DNA of 64,000 nt from Cerrena zonata (taxonomy: Eukaryota > Basidiomycota > Agaricomycetes > Polyporales > Cerrenaceae): the NCBI GenBank assembly GCA_038087015.1, contig JASBNA010000046.1, positions 62,001-126,000 on the forward strand. Reading direction: 5' to 3'. The first letter of the stretch is position 1. Each line of letters opens with the position of its first letter. Shown here in pieces: positions 10,495 through 21,974 of this stretch. Under the pieces are notes generated by a model, which did no database searches, was not told the origin of the DNA, and saw only the letters and a list, made by a program, of their open reading frames with translations. The translations under genes were made by a program, and so were the position numbers.

Positions 10495-11572
10495 TTACGC
10501 CAGGATGGATGATACCCCCCTTCGCCTTTCACGAATCCACGATCAGTACGAAATAAAAAACGAAAATTCATGAAATTGAATCCCACTTACCAGATTGAAT
10601 TAACGCCATAGTTTAAAGTAGCTTTACGCTCCCCCCTGTACTTGTAGCTAGATTGCCTCTTCAGAGATTCGAGCATGACGTCATATTCTAAACCGGCGGG
10701 AACTTGGGCATATTTCCATTGCTATCATTGAAATACGATGATAACCGCTGGTGTCTATATCCATTGGGACCTCTTGGTCCACTACATGGACGTATCAGTG
10801 ATGTTCGACATAGCTCTCAAGGTCCGACCAGTATCAGAACTTACTTGACAGCATGAGAATCGGTGACCTGAATGATCCCCGATCTCAAACAAATGAGTAG
10901 AATATTTATCAATCCACAACGACGTTTATGTTTCAATTCTAGATGCGGAATGGGAGCATTAAATTGAAAAAGTCATCACTGCGAAGAGGACAGGAACTAA
11001 CCTTAGCCCAATTTATCCCTTTAGACAGAGGTATGTCGACCCCAGCAGTTGGTATGTCGCATCATCCTCAGTAACCACCCCGAGGTGCGTATATTGGTAA
11101 TGTAATACCGTGCACTGTTTTTAAGCCTACTTGCAAAAAGTCGAACGACACAGATCTAAAAGAGGAGCTTCTTGTACCGGGAGGATAAAACGAAAGAGAG
11201 TGCGTCAGCAAGGAAATACTTCTTTTCAGCTAAACACACACTTACTTTATGTTCTAGGTGCATAATAGGAAGATCGCAACCCACTTCTTCAGTAGCTTCG
11301 GGGAGCCGCTACTCCTAACTCGAAAGTGAGTGATTTAGACCCGCCTAAATGGAAGAGTGTCAAAAGGTCTTGGAGGGTCTAGTCGAAATCTTCGAGTTGG
11401 AGGACTTTGTCATAGTTGGAATCGTAAAAGCACCTGTACTGATTGCGAGCTATGCTATAGATAAAGTTAGTATCGATATGCTATGTATCATAGTATGAAC
11501 CCGTACTGACCAATGAACACATAGCACACGAAGAATCGCGTTGGCTCCGAGTCGCGCTTCCTGCACTGCCAT
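10495..11572 (-). CDS. Multi-exon gene of unknown function, structure unresolved
   Basis: Several exon-like blocks with good splice sites lie on the minus strand between an ATG at 11572 and a TAA at 10495-10497. They include the first exon (MAVQEARLGANAILRVL), a block ending LPIMHLEHK before GTAAGT, a block with FDFLQVGLKTVHGITLPIY, and a block with KYAQVPAGLEYDVMLESLKR running to GTAAGT at about 10589. The last coding piece is RRGVSSILA. I could not join all blocks in one frame without doubt. At about 10690-10760 two overlapping frames both look coding, which could mean a frameshift or a missed intron. Its start would be only 43 bp from the start of the plus-strand gene at 11615. Function unknown. 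Confidence 0.35.
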
Positions 11573-11614
11573 TACGTAAATCTGTGAACTATAATATACT
11601 CACCCATCCGAACC

Positions 11615-12208
11615 ATGTGCATGGACCTCTGTCCCAGCATGTTCCTAAACGCAACCCACACAGGCCAAACATCCTTGGTTCACGGCCAACCTTCGACCTC
11701 CAAACCCTATCAGGCATACACGTTGTTCCCAGATGTCACTCCGGGTTATGCCAGTGGGACAGAGACTGCTTGGCAAGAGAGAAAGGTGATCAAGAAGGAT
11801 CTACTAGAAGCTCGTCTGAAGAAGGAAGAGGAAGAGAAAGCGAAGAAGGTTGCTGACGGAAGTGAGGAGAATGTAGTGAAGGGGTTGAAGAAACGAGAAT
11901 CCCAGGACGAAATTACCTTGAACTCGGTGGTGAGCGACGGGAGCACTATCTGCGGCGGTAAGGAGCCAGAATATGAGTATTGAGGTGTCATGTGAACTAA
12001 TCAGTTGAGTTTAGGTGATCAGCCATTAGAAAATGATACAACCGTGGAGTGGCTGATTCAGAAAGCCAAGAAGGTGAGTGTGTTGAGATTCATGTGTGTT
12101 TGGGGAAACCCACGTCAGGCTATAGGGAATATCAAAACTCAAAAATGGGGAGAAGAGAAAATAATCGATGGGTCCTGGAAACGTGTAGATTCATTCAGTG
12201 GTGAATAG
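11615..12208 (+). CDS. Unknown charged protein, about 148 aa
   Basis: Three exons: 11615-11957, 12015-12073 and 12119-12208. All joins are in frame with GTAAGG-TAG and GTGAGT-CAG introns of 57 and 45 bp. The N-terminal 60 residues look globular; a lysine- and glutamate-rich helix follows (LLEARLKKEEEEKAKK), then an acidic linker, and finally a short conserved-looking block with VEWLIQKAKK and IIDGSWKRVDSF. There is no signal peptide or membrane segment. I do not recognise the family. Its 3' end converges on the carrier gene at 12247 with only 38 bp between stop codons. Confidence 0.55.
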
Positions 12209-12246
12209 AAAAGAATCTTGAGAGGAAAAAGGATGTTAAAGGGAGA

Positions 12247-13647
12247 CTAAAGTTTCTTCATTACAAGCATAAGCTTCTCGTAAACGGTAAATACGATGCC
12301 CCCGCTCAACTAAAAAGCACAAAACATGGATTAGTGAACAAAACATAATCTTGGAGCAACGGAATATCTCCCGGGCATGGATAACTGAGACGTACCATTA
12401 AACGAACTAGTCTCGGCGTTGTGCCCGTCCAGAATCTTAACACACCTTCCTCGGTGAATATTCTGTAAGCGCAATGGAACGAATTTTTATACTGTTGACG
12501 GGCAGCCAAAGACTGCATTCGCGTTTTGATTACGCTATAATGTAGGAGCTAAACATCAGTATCTCAGTGGTATAGAGTAAACAGAACGCACTCAAGGGGC
12601 ATAGTGGTGTATACAGTAACCAGTCCTGCAATTGCGCCAATCCCGAAAGTGATAGTATTCGGAAGTTGCTGTCCTGGTCTTGCTGTTGACTGAACAAACT
12701 GCTTAAGTGTGGTGTAAGTCGTGAAACGGACGGCCGAGTTTGCGCCTTGGCGCATCACCTAATTAGACGGATAAGCGTGTTTTCACGAAGACAAAAAGAA
12801 GACGGCTTACAACTGGGAAAAGTCCACGATAGATTCCTCTAATGCCTTCTTCCCGAACAATTGAGACTGTTCCGTGAAGAAGACCCCGATATTTGGGATT
12901 TGGACTTTTGGCATCGTCAATAAGTTTAGTTCTGAGCCAGATTGTAACAATTAGTATGGCGAATCATCATGAAGCAAGCAACATTGAATGGTCACGTACT
13001 TAATTGTTTCAGAAGGTGTTACGGCGAAAATAGCTTCAGTGATTCCTGCACCGAGACCTGCAACTAGACTTCTAGCAGGGCTCACTTTACCCTCAATGAA
13101 TAAGAATTGTGCCTTGATAAGCAAACATAGAAACCACTGCATTCATATGCGTCGTATTCACCTCCTTATCCGCAAGCATGTGTTTGAAATGATCGTATGA
13201 CACGAAACGAACAGCCGCTTTCAAGGCATTACCTGCGTAAACAACAGGAAGATATATTTGAAACAGTGAGACAGAGAAGATAGCGAGTTGGGTATCAAAA
13301 CGTACCGTACATCAACGCTGTACATCCTGAATAAAGCCCAGATACACCTTGTGTCCGAATGGTGTTCTTAATTACATCAATCGGAGGTTCTCTCTAGTAT
13401 TCTAAATGAGGTGATCGCTCGTTATAACTATAAGCAAGAGTACTCACCTTTCCACCAAACTGTGAGCGGGTTTTCGCAAACTCGGCAGGATATGTTACAA
13501 CGCTGTAGTTCAGAACGTCGAATTGTGAGTCGTGGAGATGAGTTCGGCCGAAACAGTTTGAAGCTTCAGTACATACGCTTCAATTGCTCCAGCTGTTGCA
13601 CCAGCAATCAAAGAGTGAACTGGGTTTTCTTTTTCTGTTTTAGACAT
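12247..13647 (-). CDS. CTP1: Mitochondrial tricarboxylate (citrate) carrier
   Basis: Nine exons between the ATG at 13647 and the TAG at 12247-12249 can be joined. The product, about 290 aa, has the three-fold repeat of the mitochondrial carrier family, each with the Px[DE]xx[KR] signature: YPAEFAKTR, TPSETIKTK and MPLDVIKTR. Neighbouring motifs (GGKREPPIDVIKNT, MRQGANSAVRFTTY, FWTGTTPRLVRLM) match fungal citrate carriers of the Ctp1 type, which exchange citrate for malate or isocitrate across the inner membrane. The gene is divergent from HEM4 with about 200 bp between start codons, a shared promoter region. Length and motifs show no damage. The closest alternative would be another di- or tricarboxylate carrier. 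Confidence 0.9.
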
Positions 13648-13848
13648 ATCGTGTAGATGACGAGATGGGAGGAGGAGTAAAAGGAGCTTAAGCAGGAAAC
13701 TCAGGTTACATTCAAAATCGGACTTAGCACGTGCTAGTGCTTGAGAACTCTTTCCCGTTCCACCATGTCTGACTCTCATGCTTGCATTGCTTGGCACACT
13801 CATCCCCATCGACCATAGCCAATGGTTGAGTCTTAACTCAGTTTGAAG

Positions 13849-14836
13849 ATGTCTAATGTTCTACTCCTCCGTGCTCCCTCTCAAGATGTACCTGACAAAT
13901 ATGAGATAGCCTTCCAAGATCGAGGTTATCATCCCTTCTCAATCCCGGTGCTGGAAACAGGTGCAGTAAATGTAGCGGAACTCCAAACATACATTTCCAA
14001 TGGACCAGGAAAGGAAGGAATTGGTGCAGTCGTAATTACGAGTGCAAGAGCTGTTGAAGTGTGGAAAGAGGCGATTGATGCATTGGCACAAGATAATATA
14101 GGAACTGCAGATGCAGGTACCCATCTTAATTTGCAAATAGAGGAATGATTTGACATTGTAAAACCTTGTAGATTGGACATCTCTCCCCTTCTATGTGGTA
14201 GGCGAAGCCACGGCGACTGCATTGGCTGATTTGAGCCGCGAGCATCGCGACTCTCGTTACATTCCTCATAATATTCTAGGAGGAGCCGAGTCAGGAACGG
14301 CCGAGAAGTTGGCTCACTATATTCTTAAGCATCACCCACTGCACGAGGATCCGCACCCGACTTTCTTATATCTGACTGGCGACAAGAATCGCGACACGCT
14401 ACCAAGTATACTTACCACCGGTGGTATAACTCTGCGACCTTTGCAGGTTTATGAAACCAAGGGATTATCTACATTTGCGCACGATTTGGACGCGGTCCTA
14501 TTGGAACATTCGTCTCGTATGTTAACTTATTGCAAGGATTCAAATATCTGTGATCTGATCCCAACGATCAAAATAGAGTCACGAAACAACTGGTGGATTG
14601 TTTATTTCGCTCCATCTTCTGCGGACTTCGTTACCCCGGTTTTGGGGGATCGTTTCATACTGCCATATCTTGCAGAAGACGGTATTCAACTCCAGGGGGC
14701 CAGAATAGCAGCAATCGGCCCCACTACATCCACGTTTCTTACTGATACGTTAAAGTTGCGAGTAGACGCTATCCCTTCGAAACCCTCGCCTGAAGCTTTG
14801 GTTAATGCTGTATATTCTGTTGATCATCTTAAATGA
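13849..14836 (+). CDS. HEM4: Uroporphyrinogen-III synthase
   Basis: Three exons (13849-14116, 14172-14516, 14577-14836) give about 290 aa. The enzyme closes hydroxymethylbilane to uroporphyrinogen III, the fourth step of haem synthesis, in the cytosol. Family features: the N-terminal segment NVLLLRAPSQ, AVVITSARAVEVW, FYVVGEATATAL, FLYLTGDKNRDTLP, FAPSSADFV, and the C-terminal block RIAAIGPTTSTFL followed by KPSPEAL. The ATG at 13849 is used; an in-frame TTG six bases upstream is not a likely start. The second intron (14517-14576) could be read through, but the family sequence favours its removal. Confidence 0.9.
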
Positions 14837-15326
14837 CCATAAAAGCTATTCGCACTGTTATTGGACATTGCTACTGTCAGTACTGGGTATATGATGCTCA
14901 AGCGCTTCGCCCGCTCGACCCTAGATGCGATAAGTGAACCTTGTTTACCGGCTTAATAAACCCGAGTTTCCGTTGTCGTTATATTGGGGCATCAGTGTGA
15001 GTAACATTGACAGTGGTACATGATATAATGAGCTAACGCCACACTCGCAGACAGTTTATATTCCAAATCCTGAAAACACTTTGGTGATGAGTTTACCAAC
15101 TTGACTTCGAATGTGGTTTTGAAATGTTCGTCTTATCACCTTCAAACGGCCTATTGTGACCCACTAACCTAACCCTATCATTCTAAACGTCAGGTCTCAG
15201 GCCTCAGGTTTGAAATCGCGCCCGTTATAGCAATGTATACCCCTGAACAATGTGGATGAATGCACAGCATCAGGGACTATAAGGTCGTTCACAATCGTTT
15301 CTATCTTGACCGAAGGCTCCCTCGTA
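14837..15326. other. Intergenic region
   Basis: 3' flank of HEM4 and promoter of the gene at 15327. No coding or RNA feature is seen. Confidence 0.5.
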
Positions 15327-17100
15327 ATGACTCCACTTAATCTCTCACCAGAAAAATATGCAAGTTATGCGTTAGTGTATTTTGCTCATTCTCTTGCGAA
15401 GACTTCTGACCTACACTACATTGGTAACTAGACGGAGTGCGCGCGAAGTTACTTCATGTACACTTGCGGCGGAAGGTCGGTCATGCACCTCACATGAATG
15501 AGATGCCTAGATACTTATGTGCTCTACAGTGATGTTAGTTTACGATATTCTACTTTCGTTCCATGGTGAAGTGCGCTGTATTTGGAAACGAAAATGGAAT
15601 GCAGGCACTGTGTTGTACCTAGGCAACCGATACGCCGTATTGTCCAATCTGACTCTCCAACTGGTCAATTATTTTTGCCCGCCATCGACGGTTTCGGTAA
15701 GCACTGGCGATCTCTATCGTACGCCAAAGATGACTCAATTCTATCTTTACAGGGGTACGAATTCCAATATCAATTCCAGATATCATGCTCACGCTTCGTA
15801 GGTGTAAAACACTGCTCTACCTACAATATATTGTCGATATCTTGAGTCTGTTCGTAATCGCAGGTACGAGGTCATTTGAGTAGAAAGACTAGCATGTGAT
15901 AACGATTTCATAGCGTTCGCCTGCCTGCGAACATGGGCGATCTCAGAACGAGAAATCCTTCCTTTGGCTACGGTCTTCGTGACCAGTATGTTTGTTCCAT
16001 GTATCAACATCGTAAGTTGTATTCCCTTTGCTCATTCCTCTATCCTCATATCTGTTGCTAGTACAACTACAGCTTACCACAAGACTATGTTCCGATCACA
16101 TCTGGTCCTTTGATGCAATGTAATCAAGTCCGCATAATCCATCCCTGGCGATAGTGAGTTCAGTGGTGGTGAAAAATGGACATACTGATATATCCCCTTT
16201 TTTCATTCTAGCTGTGGGTTCTTTACATCACTACCTCACCGTTCACCTCTTTATATTCTCACCAGGGCCAATTGTTACACGTGTCATTGCTATCGTGTCT
16301 GATGGGTTGGTTCTATTATTTACCTGGCTCAAGACAAGCCATATTCGTCGAACTCGGCGTTTGCATTTGAAGCCAAGTCTTTTACTACTTTTCATTCGTA
16401 ATGGTGCGTAGGACGCTCTATGAAATTCATTATCTTCGACTGACGTGGTCATCAGGGTCGCTTCAGTTTGCGTGAGTTCTGGATCTACGCAGTTTTTACT
16501 ATATCGTCGGCGTTGTGCTAAGGCTTGTCTTAGATCGTTGTTATTCCTCAACATACTTACCATTCTTTTCGACCAGCTTAGACAAGTGATGGCAGTAAGC
16601 TCTCTCTCTTGACTTCTCCAAATAACGTTAACACTTTGAAGGGAGGTGACCTCGCATCTGCGTTTGTCTATATCAATGAGGCGTATGATCTCATTCCCTC
16701 CCGTCATGTACGACTCAGACTAACCGATGTTTTTGCAGAATCGCTTCGATACTGATATCCCATTTTATACTGGATCTTCGTGGAGTCTACCTTGGTGATG
16801 GAGACGAATGGGATGAAAACACGAGCATCTCACTTAATTTTGGAGATTCTGTGATAGGAAATCTGGGTGCCCCGCTCGATTCGGCTTGGGTAGAAGGACA
16901 AAGTGGTAAAGAACGAAATACTGAGGAAGAGGATGAAAGTATCAAGTTCTCCAGAAACCCACTGTCTGTAGGATTATTGGATGGCTCAAGATTCACGTAC
17001 GTGTTTTGTATCATTTCTTGGGCGATGTTACTCATATCATATCAGTGATTCGGCGACTTTAGTTGACAGGGATAGAAATGCGACACGATCATCTTCATGA
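15327..17100 (+). CDS. DUF6533-like multi-pass membrane protein (copy A)
   Basis: An integral membrane protein of the basidiomycete DUF6533 type, with about seven helices and unknown role. Exon 1 is 15327-15423; exon 2 (15530-15696, 167 nt) carries the family hallmark MLVYDILLSFHGEV then CIWKRKW. Next come a predicted 2-nt exon (15753-15754), an exon from 15802 to 15863 (CKTLLYLQYIVDIL), exons with FACLRTWA and NYSLPQDYVP, another 2-nt exon (16212-16213), and an exon from 16266 (PIVTRVIAIVSDGLVLLF). The hallmark ISHFILDLRG opens the last large exon, with a polar, acidic tail. The end is TGA at 17098-17100 if a final 63-bp intron is removed, or 17048 if not. It lies in tandem with copy B (18040-19812), with matching exon lengths. 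Confidence 0.7.
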
Positions 17101-18039
17101 GCCTGCGGACAATCATGACCGGGTTATGTTATTCGTTAATATATGTGCCAAGAACATTCATTTGATACTTCGTTCCTTCTCAACTGACGGCGGACCAGCG
17201 TCCTCATCGCGATACAGAACATTATGGCAATGCACACTTCCACTATTCCGATCCATCCACTGGTTAGCAAGAGCGAGATGGAAAATATCTCCGACAGTCA
17301 ACGATTCTTGATCCGTATCAGCGCGATCGTCGACACTCCAAATGTGAGCAACTGGGGTCAGAGTAGACCCCGTCAAAGATGACTTACTGCTTACTGCGCT
17401 TGCTGATACCTTGGGTCAGTTACTAGAGAAACACCATGTCATGAATCAGGACGGGCTCCTGTTTGTGGGCTAGACACGCCCTGTGTGTTGACTTGGTTAT
17501 GAGCGAGGCAAAGACATGTTTAGTGTTTCAGAGCGTCTGACATGGGAGCATAGCATAGAGATCCACAAGGTGAGCGATTCTCTCCGTTGTTACGGTCGTC
17601 CTATAGGAGGTTCAATGCCGGATTCAAACAGACTATTTATTGCAAAGAACCATTCACCATGAGAAAGATCTGTCAATTTGTTCCTCCTCTTTTCCCACTC
17701 TATCGTCCTCCGCTTCCGTATTGCGCACTGGTTCCTGTCAGATTGTTGGGATTGACAGGTGCCTCTTGGGTGCCTCGCTCTATCTGCAAATGCGTTGGGA
17801 GCTATGGAGCACTTCCGCATCCGGCGCTGATGCTATGCTCGAAACACAATATATCATTGAACAACCTCATTTTCGTATTTGTTATCTTTATAAAGAGACA
17901 GAATATAGGCTGCCCTCTTCATTGAGAGCCTGGCGCGCAGCCCAGAGCTGTTGCTCATTAGATTTGACTTCGCCTCTTTGGTTTGGATAACTCTTCGAGC
18001 GCCCTTCCTACAATACCGGTCAGCGGGATAACGGACGTG
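17101..18039. other. Spacer between tandem DUF6533-like genes
   Basis: Short frames on both strands, none with splice-supported continuity. It may hold a decayed third copy, but I could not align it to the neighbours by eye. Confidence 0.4.
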
Positions 18040-19812
18040 ATGGCTCTTTCGCAGGAAGACGTCAATATCGTGTATGTCAAATCTCCACAATACTTCAGGC
18101 TGCTTGACGAGTTTTGTCCCATTTAAACAGTATTCAGGAAATTAGTGTCGGTGTGAATGCGTGCGACAATGCAGCAATAGGTCAGTCCAAGCGTAACTCC
18201 AACACTAGACACTCTAACTAACTTTTACTTTATCATCTAGCTATGATTGGGTGGGATCTCGTAGTGTACTTCTTGGAAGAACTTGAATATGTCTGGAAAG
18301 GACGGCGGAACTTCATAACCCTACTTTATGCAGTTACTCGCTACGGGATACTTCTCGAGTTGCTCTTGCAACTATTTTTCCCAACTCACTCGCTGCGCAC
18401 GATTCCAGTAAGTTCCCGTGTACAAATTTCTGCTCGCGCTATACACTATATTGACACGTTTTCCTAATTGTAGAGGTGTGTCTGAGTTTCCTTGGAAGCT
18501 CCTAAGTGACGTTTACAACAAACCTCAAGCTGTCGGAGATACATTTGGCTGCAAAACGTAGTTGATATGTTTTTCAATTTCATGTTTGCAGGTACGTTTC
18601 ACGGTGATCAATATAATCACCAGAACGCTAAACTTCCGCGCTAGCCGTATTGTGTCTACGAACATGGGCCATCTGTCGGAAAAGCTGGCTTCCGAATATT
18701 GCAGTGCTTATAACCAGTCTGGCCGTTCCTTGTCTTAACATCGTAAGCGTTCCTTCAGGAACTGTTGATTTCATTGCTGACAATATTTTTCTGTAGTACT
18801 TCTACACTATACCCCGACACTACATTATTGTTCCCGATGGTCGATTGAGAGGTTGTTATATTTCCATGGGTGACGACACACTATCTCTATAGTGAGTCAT
18901 CACATCATTCAACAGGCTCATATCCTCATCTTTATTTGTTTCAGCCGTAAGCTCTCTGTATACATAACAAACCAACCCAAATGATAACCCTTACTTCCAT
19001 TAGTACCGGTCATTTCTCGTATATGCGCTCTTATCTCAGATGCGTTGGTCATTACTATAACTTGGCTTAAAACTTCACAAATAATTGGACAAGGCGTCGA
19101 GATCCCTCTTGGTGAACGATTGTTGGATTTGTTGGTTAGAAATGGTGAGCGACATAATTATTCCGAGCCTACGATAGTTTATTCACGTCGTATCAGGTTC
19201 AATACACTTCGTGTAAGCTCATACTAATTAGGGTTTATATTTTAAATGACCTGACATTGACATCTGTCAGATCCCTCCTTCTACTCAATGCGACTACTAT
19301 AGCACTAACTGTGTCTCAAGTCTTCCCCGGGGTGAGTTATAAAATTCGGAGAGCATATTTGGGTTGCAATAATAATATTTTCTCCTGTAGAACGGCGGGA
19401 GCACAACAAATTTCATCTATATCGAGAAAGCGTAAGCTACCAAAGTTGTCTGTTTTCATTATACTGTTCGCAATTTAACCTCAAGTTACAACATAGTATG
19501 TTCTCCATTCTGATATCGCACTTCCTCCTGGACCTGCGCGGTGCATTTAAATCAGACCTCAACCAACTTCCAGGCTATGGGACCGAAACTATACCCATTT
19601 CCAGCATTCGGTTCACATCTGTGATCGACGACATGGGTATCATGTTGGACACACCTTGGGCTGATGATGAGGACGATGACGGAACAGATGATCGGTCAGA
19701 AGAGATGGCACTGACTTTCCCGAAACTGCCGGGTGAGACGGAGAGTCAGGCAACTGGTGAGTTGATTATCAGTGAACTCGAGTTTCGAGGGATGGTTTAC
19801 AGGCATTTTTAG
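18040..19812 (+). CDS. DUF6533-like multi-pass membrane protein (copy B)
   Basis: Tandem paralogue of 15327-17100. Exons: 18040-18071, 18131-18180, 18241-18407 (167 nt, the same length as in copy A; IGWDLVVYFLEELEYVWKGR), a predicted 2-nt exon 18474-18475, then CRRYIWLQNVVDMFFNF, VLCLRTWAICRKSW, YFYTIPRHYIIVPDG, a second 2-nt exon 18945-18946, LPVISRICALISDALVI, LLLLNATTIALTVSQVF, and the final exon from about 19499 with the hallmark ISHFLLDLRG. The tail is acidic (DDEDDDGTDD) and cytosolic by analogy. All joins keep frame only if the 2-nt exons are included. Function unknown; a receptor-like membrane role has been suggested from topology only. Confidence 0.75.
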
Positions 19813-20197
19813 ATGATACATCTTTTGTCTAGCATGTCGGAGCTGAGAGGCTCTAGTCATCCAATACATTCTGTGGCTTTGCGATGTTGTATCCGGTGTT
19901 CGCGGTGTTGTCTGCTCGCGTTTTAGATAAATCTTCGCTGCTTCTTTGATCAAAACAATCGGTTTCCTTCCCTACCCGCATGTCGATCCTTCATTTCAAG
20001 ACTGCGATCAATCAAGTAATAGAACATTCCAATGACGTTGTGGATTAAACTAAGGTTAAGTTGCTAGGATGGACAATAAAGAATGTGCTGAAAGGGTATT
20101 GGACTAATGAGGGTATAGAGACCAGATCCAGATATAGCCTACTATTATACTTGGTTTCGGAAGAAGAGACAAAATCGAATGACTGTTGGGAATGATA
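19813..20197. other. Convergent 3' region
   Basis: Downstream flanks of the DUF6533 gene (plus) and of the minus-strand gene ending at 20198. No further feature is seen. Confidence 0.5.
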
Positions 20198-21415
20198 TTA
20201 CAAAGTTTGGTCGGACCTTCCAGGATCAACGGAGTTATCGAGAAGAACAGGATCAATAGCGGACCAATCGTTTTCCTTTTCCTGAGCTTCCTCGACACCG
20301 GGATACACCACGTATTCGTTAAGACCAGAACAGTACTCCTCGTCGTCCGAGAATACAGGAGAAGGCGAGTGGGTGTCATGGCCATGATAGCGTCGTCGTA
20401 CTGGTCGAACAAGGAAGGGGCTACGATAATCAGTTGGTGGACCCGCTGAGATAGATGTGACCAGAGGATGTATGTTGCGAGAAGGATCACGTTGGCTAGG
20501 GTAAGATGCATCTGCAGTGCTCTGTGAGCGACGAATGGTGGTTGGTTCATCTGGGGATAAGCCGACGAGTTCCGCGAGCCAGGGAGAGCAGTCTTGATGA
20601 ACAGTCAAATGGTCGTCTTCTTTTGTGTTGTATATGTTGAGTTTATTTGTATCCAGATTGGGGGATAGAATGTTGGGCGTGGACGGTGTCGGTTGGGGGA
20701 AACGGGCGAAGATGAATTTGAGCGGAATTTCAGTATCGATGGCGGGTTGCTTGTTCCACGCTTCGCGTTTCTTCGAAGTAACATTGAAGTCAACTTCAGT
20801 TTCGTCGTTTTTAGCATATGCTTTGATCAAGCTTGAGTCATCGAAGTAAATGATACCAGCACGCTCATGTTTCGCTTTAGATCCCTTCGGCACGATGCCC
20901 CAGTAGCCCGCCTTCTTGTTGGAGCACTTTGGACAAATCTTGACAAATCTGGCAACGAGTTCCTTAGGAATCCAGGAGAAATGAGCGCGGACGGTGGCAG
21001 TAGTACGATCCCGCCCTCCATGTTCGCATAGTCGGTGGCAGTAACAGAGAATATCGTATATTTGGGTTTTCACCGCCACCGGACGGTTTTCGTGTAAGAT
21101 CACAGTGTTGACATCGCCGTCGAGGTTTTCGTCTCCCATATCGAGTGTGGCTAGAGTGAACATCTTGCGAACCCAGAACCGAAATTGGGAAGTCATCAGA
21201 GAGCCGTGCGGGTCGTGAAGGACATCCCAGATATTGTCGAACATTTCTTGCGTAATGAGAGCTTTTTGGCGTTTGCGAGAGGTAATACTAGCAAGGTATT
21301 CGTGTTCAATCTTCTCATAATCATTCGGAGAGGGGAGCTCGGAGCTATAGCCAGTGAACTCGGCACTGGTGGGATGGTAGGTCGAGTCCCTTTTTGTCGA
21401 CGTAGCTATATCCAT
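20198..21415 (-). CDS. Intronless protein with integrase-type H2C2 zinc finger (possible domesticated integrase)
   Basis: A single 405-codon exon in a region where all other chromosomal genes are split. Residues of about 35-175 resemble the N-terminal part of a retroelement integrase region: helices, then Hx4H-x28-Cx2C (HRLCEH ... CPKC), with conserved neighbours TTATVRAHFSWIP and GYWGIVPKG. No DDE catalytic core follows. Instead the C-terminal half is polar and low in complexity, with RFPQPTPSTP and acidic patches. It has no Gag, reverse transcriptase or LTR next to it. I infer a captured integrase zinc-binding module used as a host protein, perhaps for DNA binding. The gene is divergent from the kinase at 21975. 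Confidence 0.65.
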   Translation of the reverse strand: MDIATSTKRDSTYHPTSAEFTGYSSELPSPNDYEKIEHEYLASITSRKRQKALITQEMFDNIWDVLHDPHGSLMTSQFRFWVRKMFTLATLDMGDENLDGDVNTVILHENRPVAVKTQIYDILCYCHRLCEHGGRDRTTATVRAHFSWIPKELVARFVKICPKCSNKKAGYWGIVPKGSKAKHERAGIIYFDDSSLIKAYAKNDETEVDFNVTSKKREAWNKQPAIDTEIPLKFIFARFPQPTPSTPNILSPNLDTNKLNIYNTKEDDHLTVHQDCSPWLAELVGLSPDEPTTIRRSQSTADASYPSQRDPSRNIHPLVTSISAGPPTDYRSPFLVRPVRRRYHGHDTHSPSPVFSDDEEYCSGLNEYVVYPGVEEAQEKENDWSAIDPVLLDNSVDPGRSDQTL

Positions 21416-21974
21416 TATAAGTAGACTGGTAGTATTACAGTGACACCTATTTGGGGCAAGCTGATAGTTATGTGGTTCTGGTTGACTAGTTGTCTCAGGT
21501 TCAAGTCGAGGAGCCTTACTTGAACTTGAACAAACTTACCAAAAAAGGACTTGCCTCAGTTTGGACTCACTGGATGGAAATTACCGCTAATATATTTTGC
21601 TGGCTGTAGACCCCCCTCATCTGGCGCAATTTGGAGACACAGCTGGTGACTTTCTGTAGCACCATATCAGAGCATCTTGCAGTGGTTTAAACCTGTGGGA
21701 CGGTGCCTAGGAAGATTGGGTCAATATTATAAGCTCGAAAGTAATTTAATTGAAGGAGACGCCGCTTAGTCATCGCCTCCTCCTCCTTTCTGGTCGTCAA
21801 CTACTCTTACCAGTGACCCACTCCGTCGTCGGCGACGACGACGACGACGCCAAGGCTATTTACCACAGTTTGAAGTTAACAATGTGAGTAGTGGCTCAAG
21901 GGCAGCTGACCGTGTGGCGCCATCATTTCGCGTATGCTCACGTTTCCATCTTAAAGACAACGTTGACAACAACG
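21416..21974. other. Shared upstream region with a CGA repeat
   Basis: Divergent promoter region. A short CGA/CGTCG microsatellite lies at about 21,827-21,850. A GTGAGT donor at 21,885 suggests an intron in the kinase 5' UTR. Confidence 0.4.

Noticed and set aside
10676..10683. TGACGTCA, a perfect CRE/bZIP palindrome
   Set aside because: It lies inside a probable coding exon of the minus-strand gene, and one 8-bp match is expected by chance in a window of this size.
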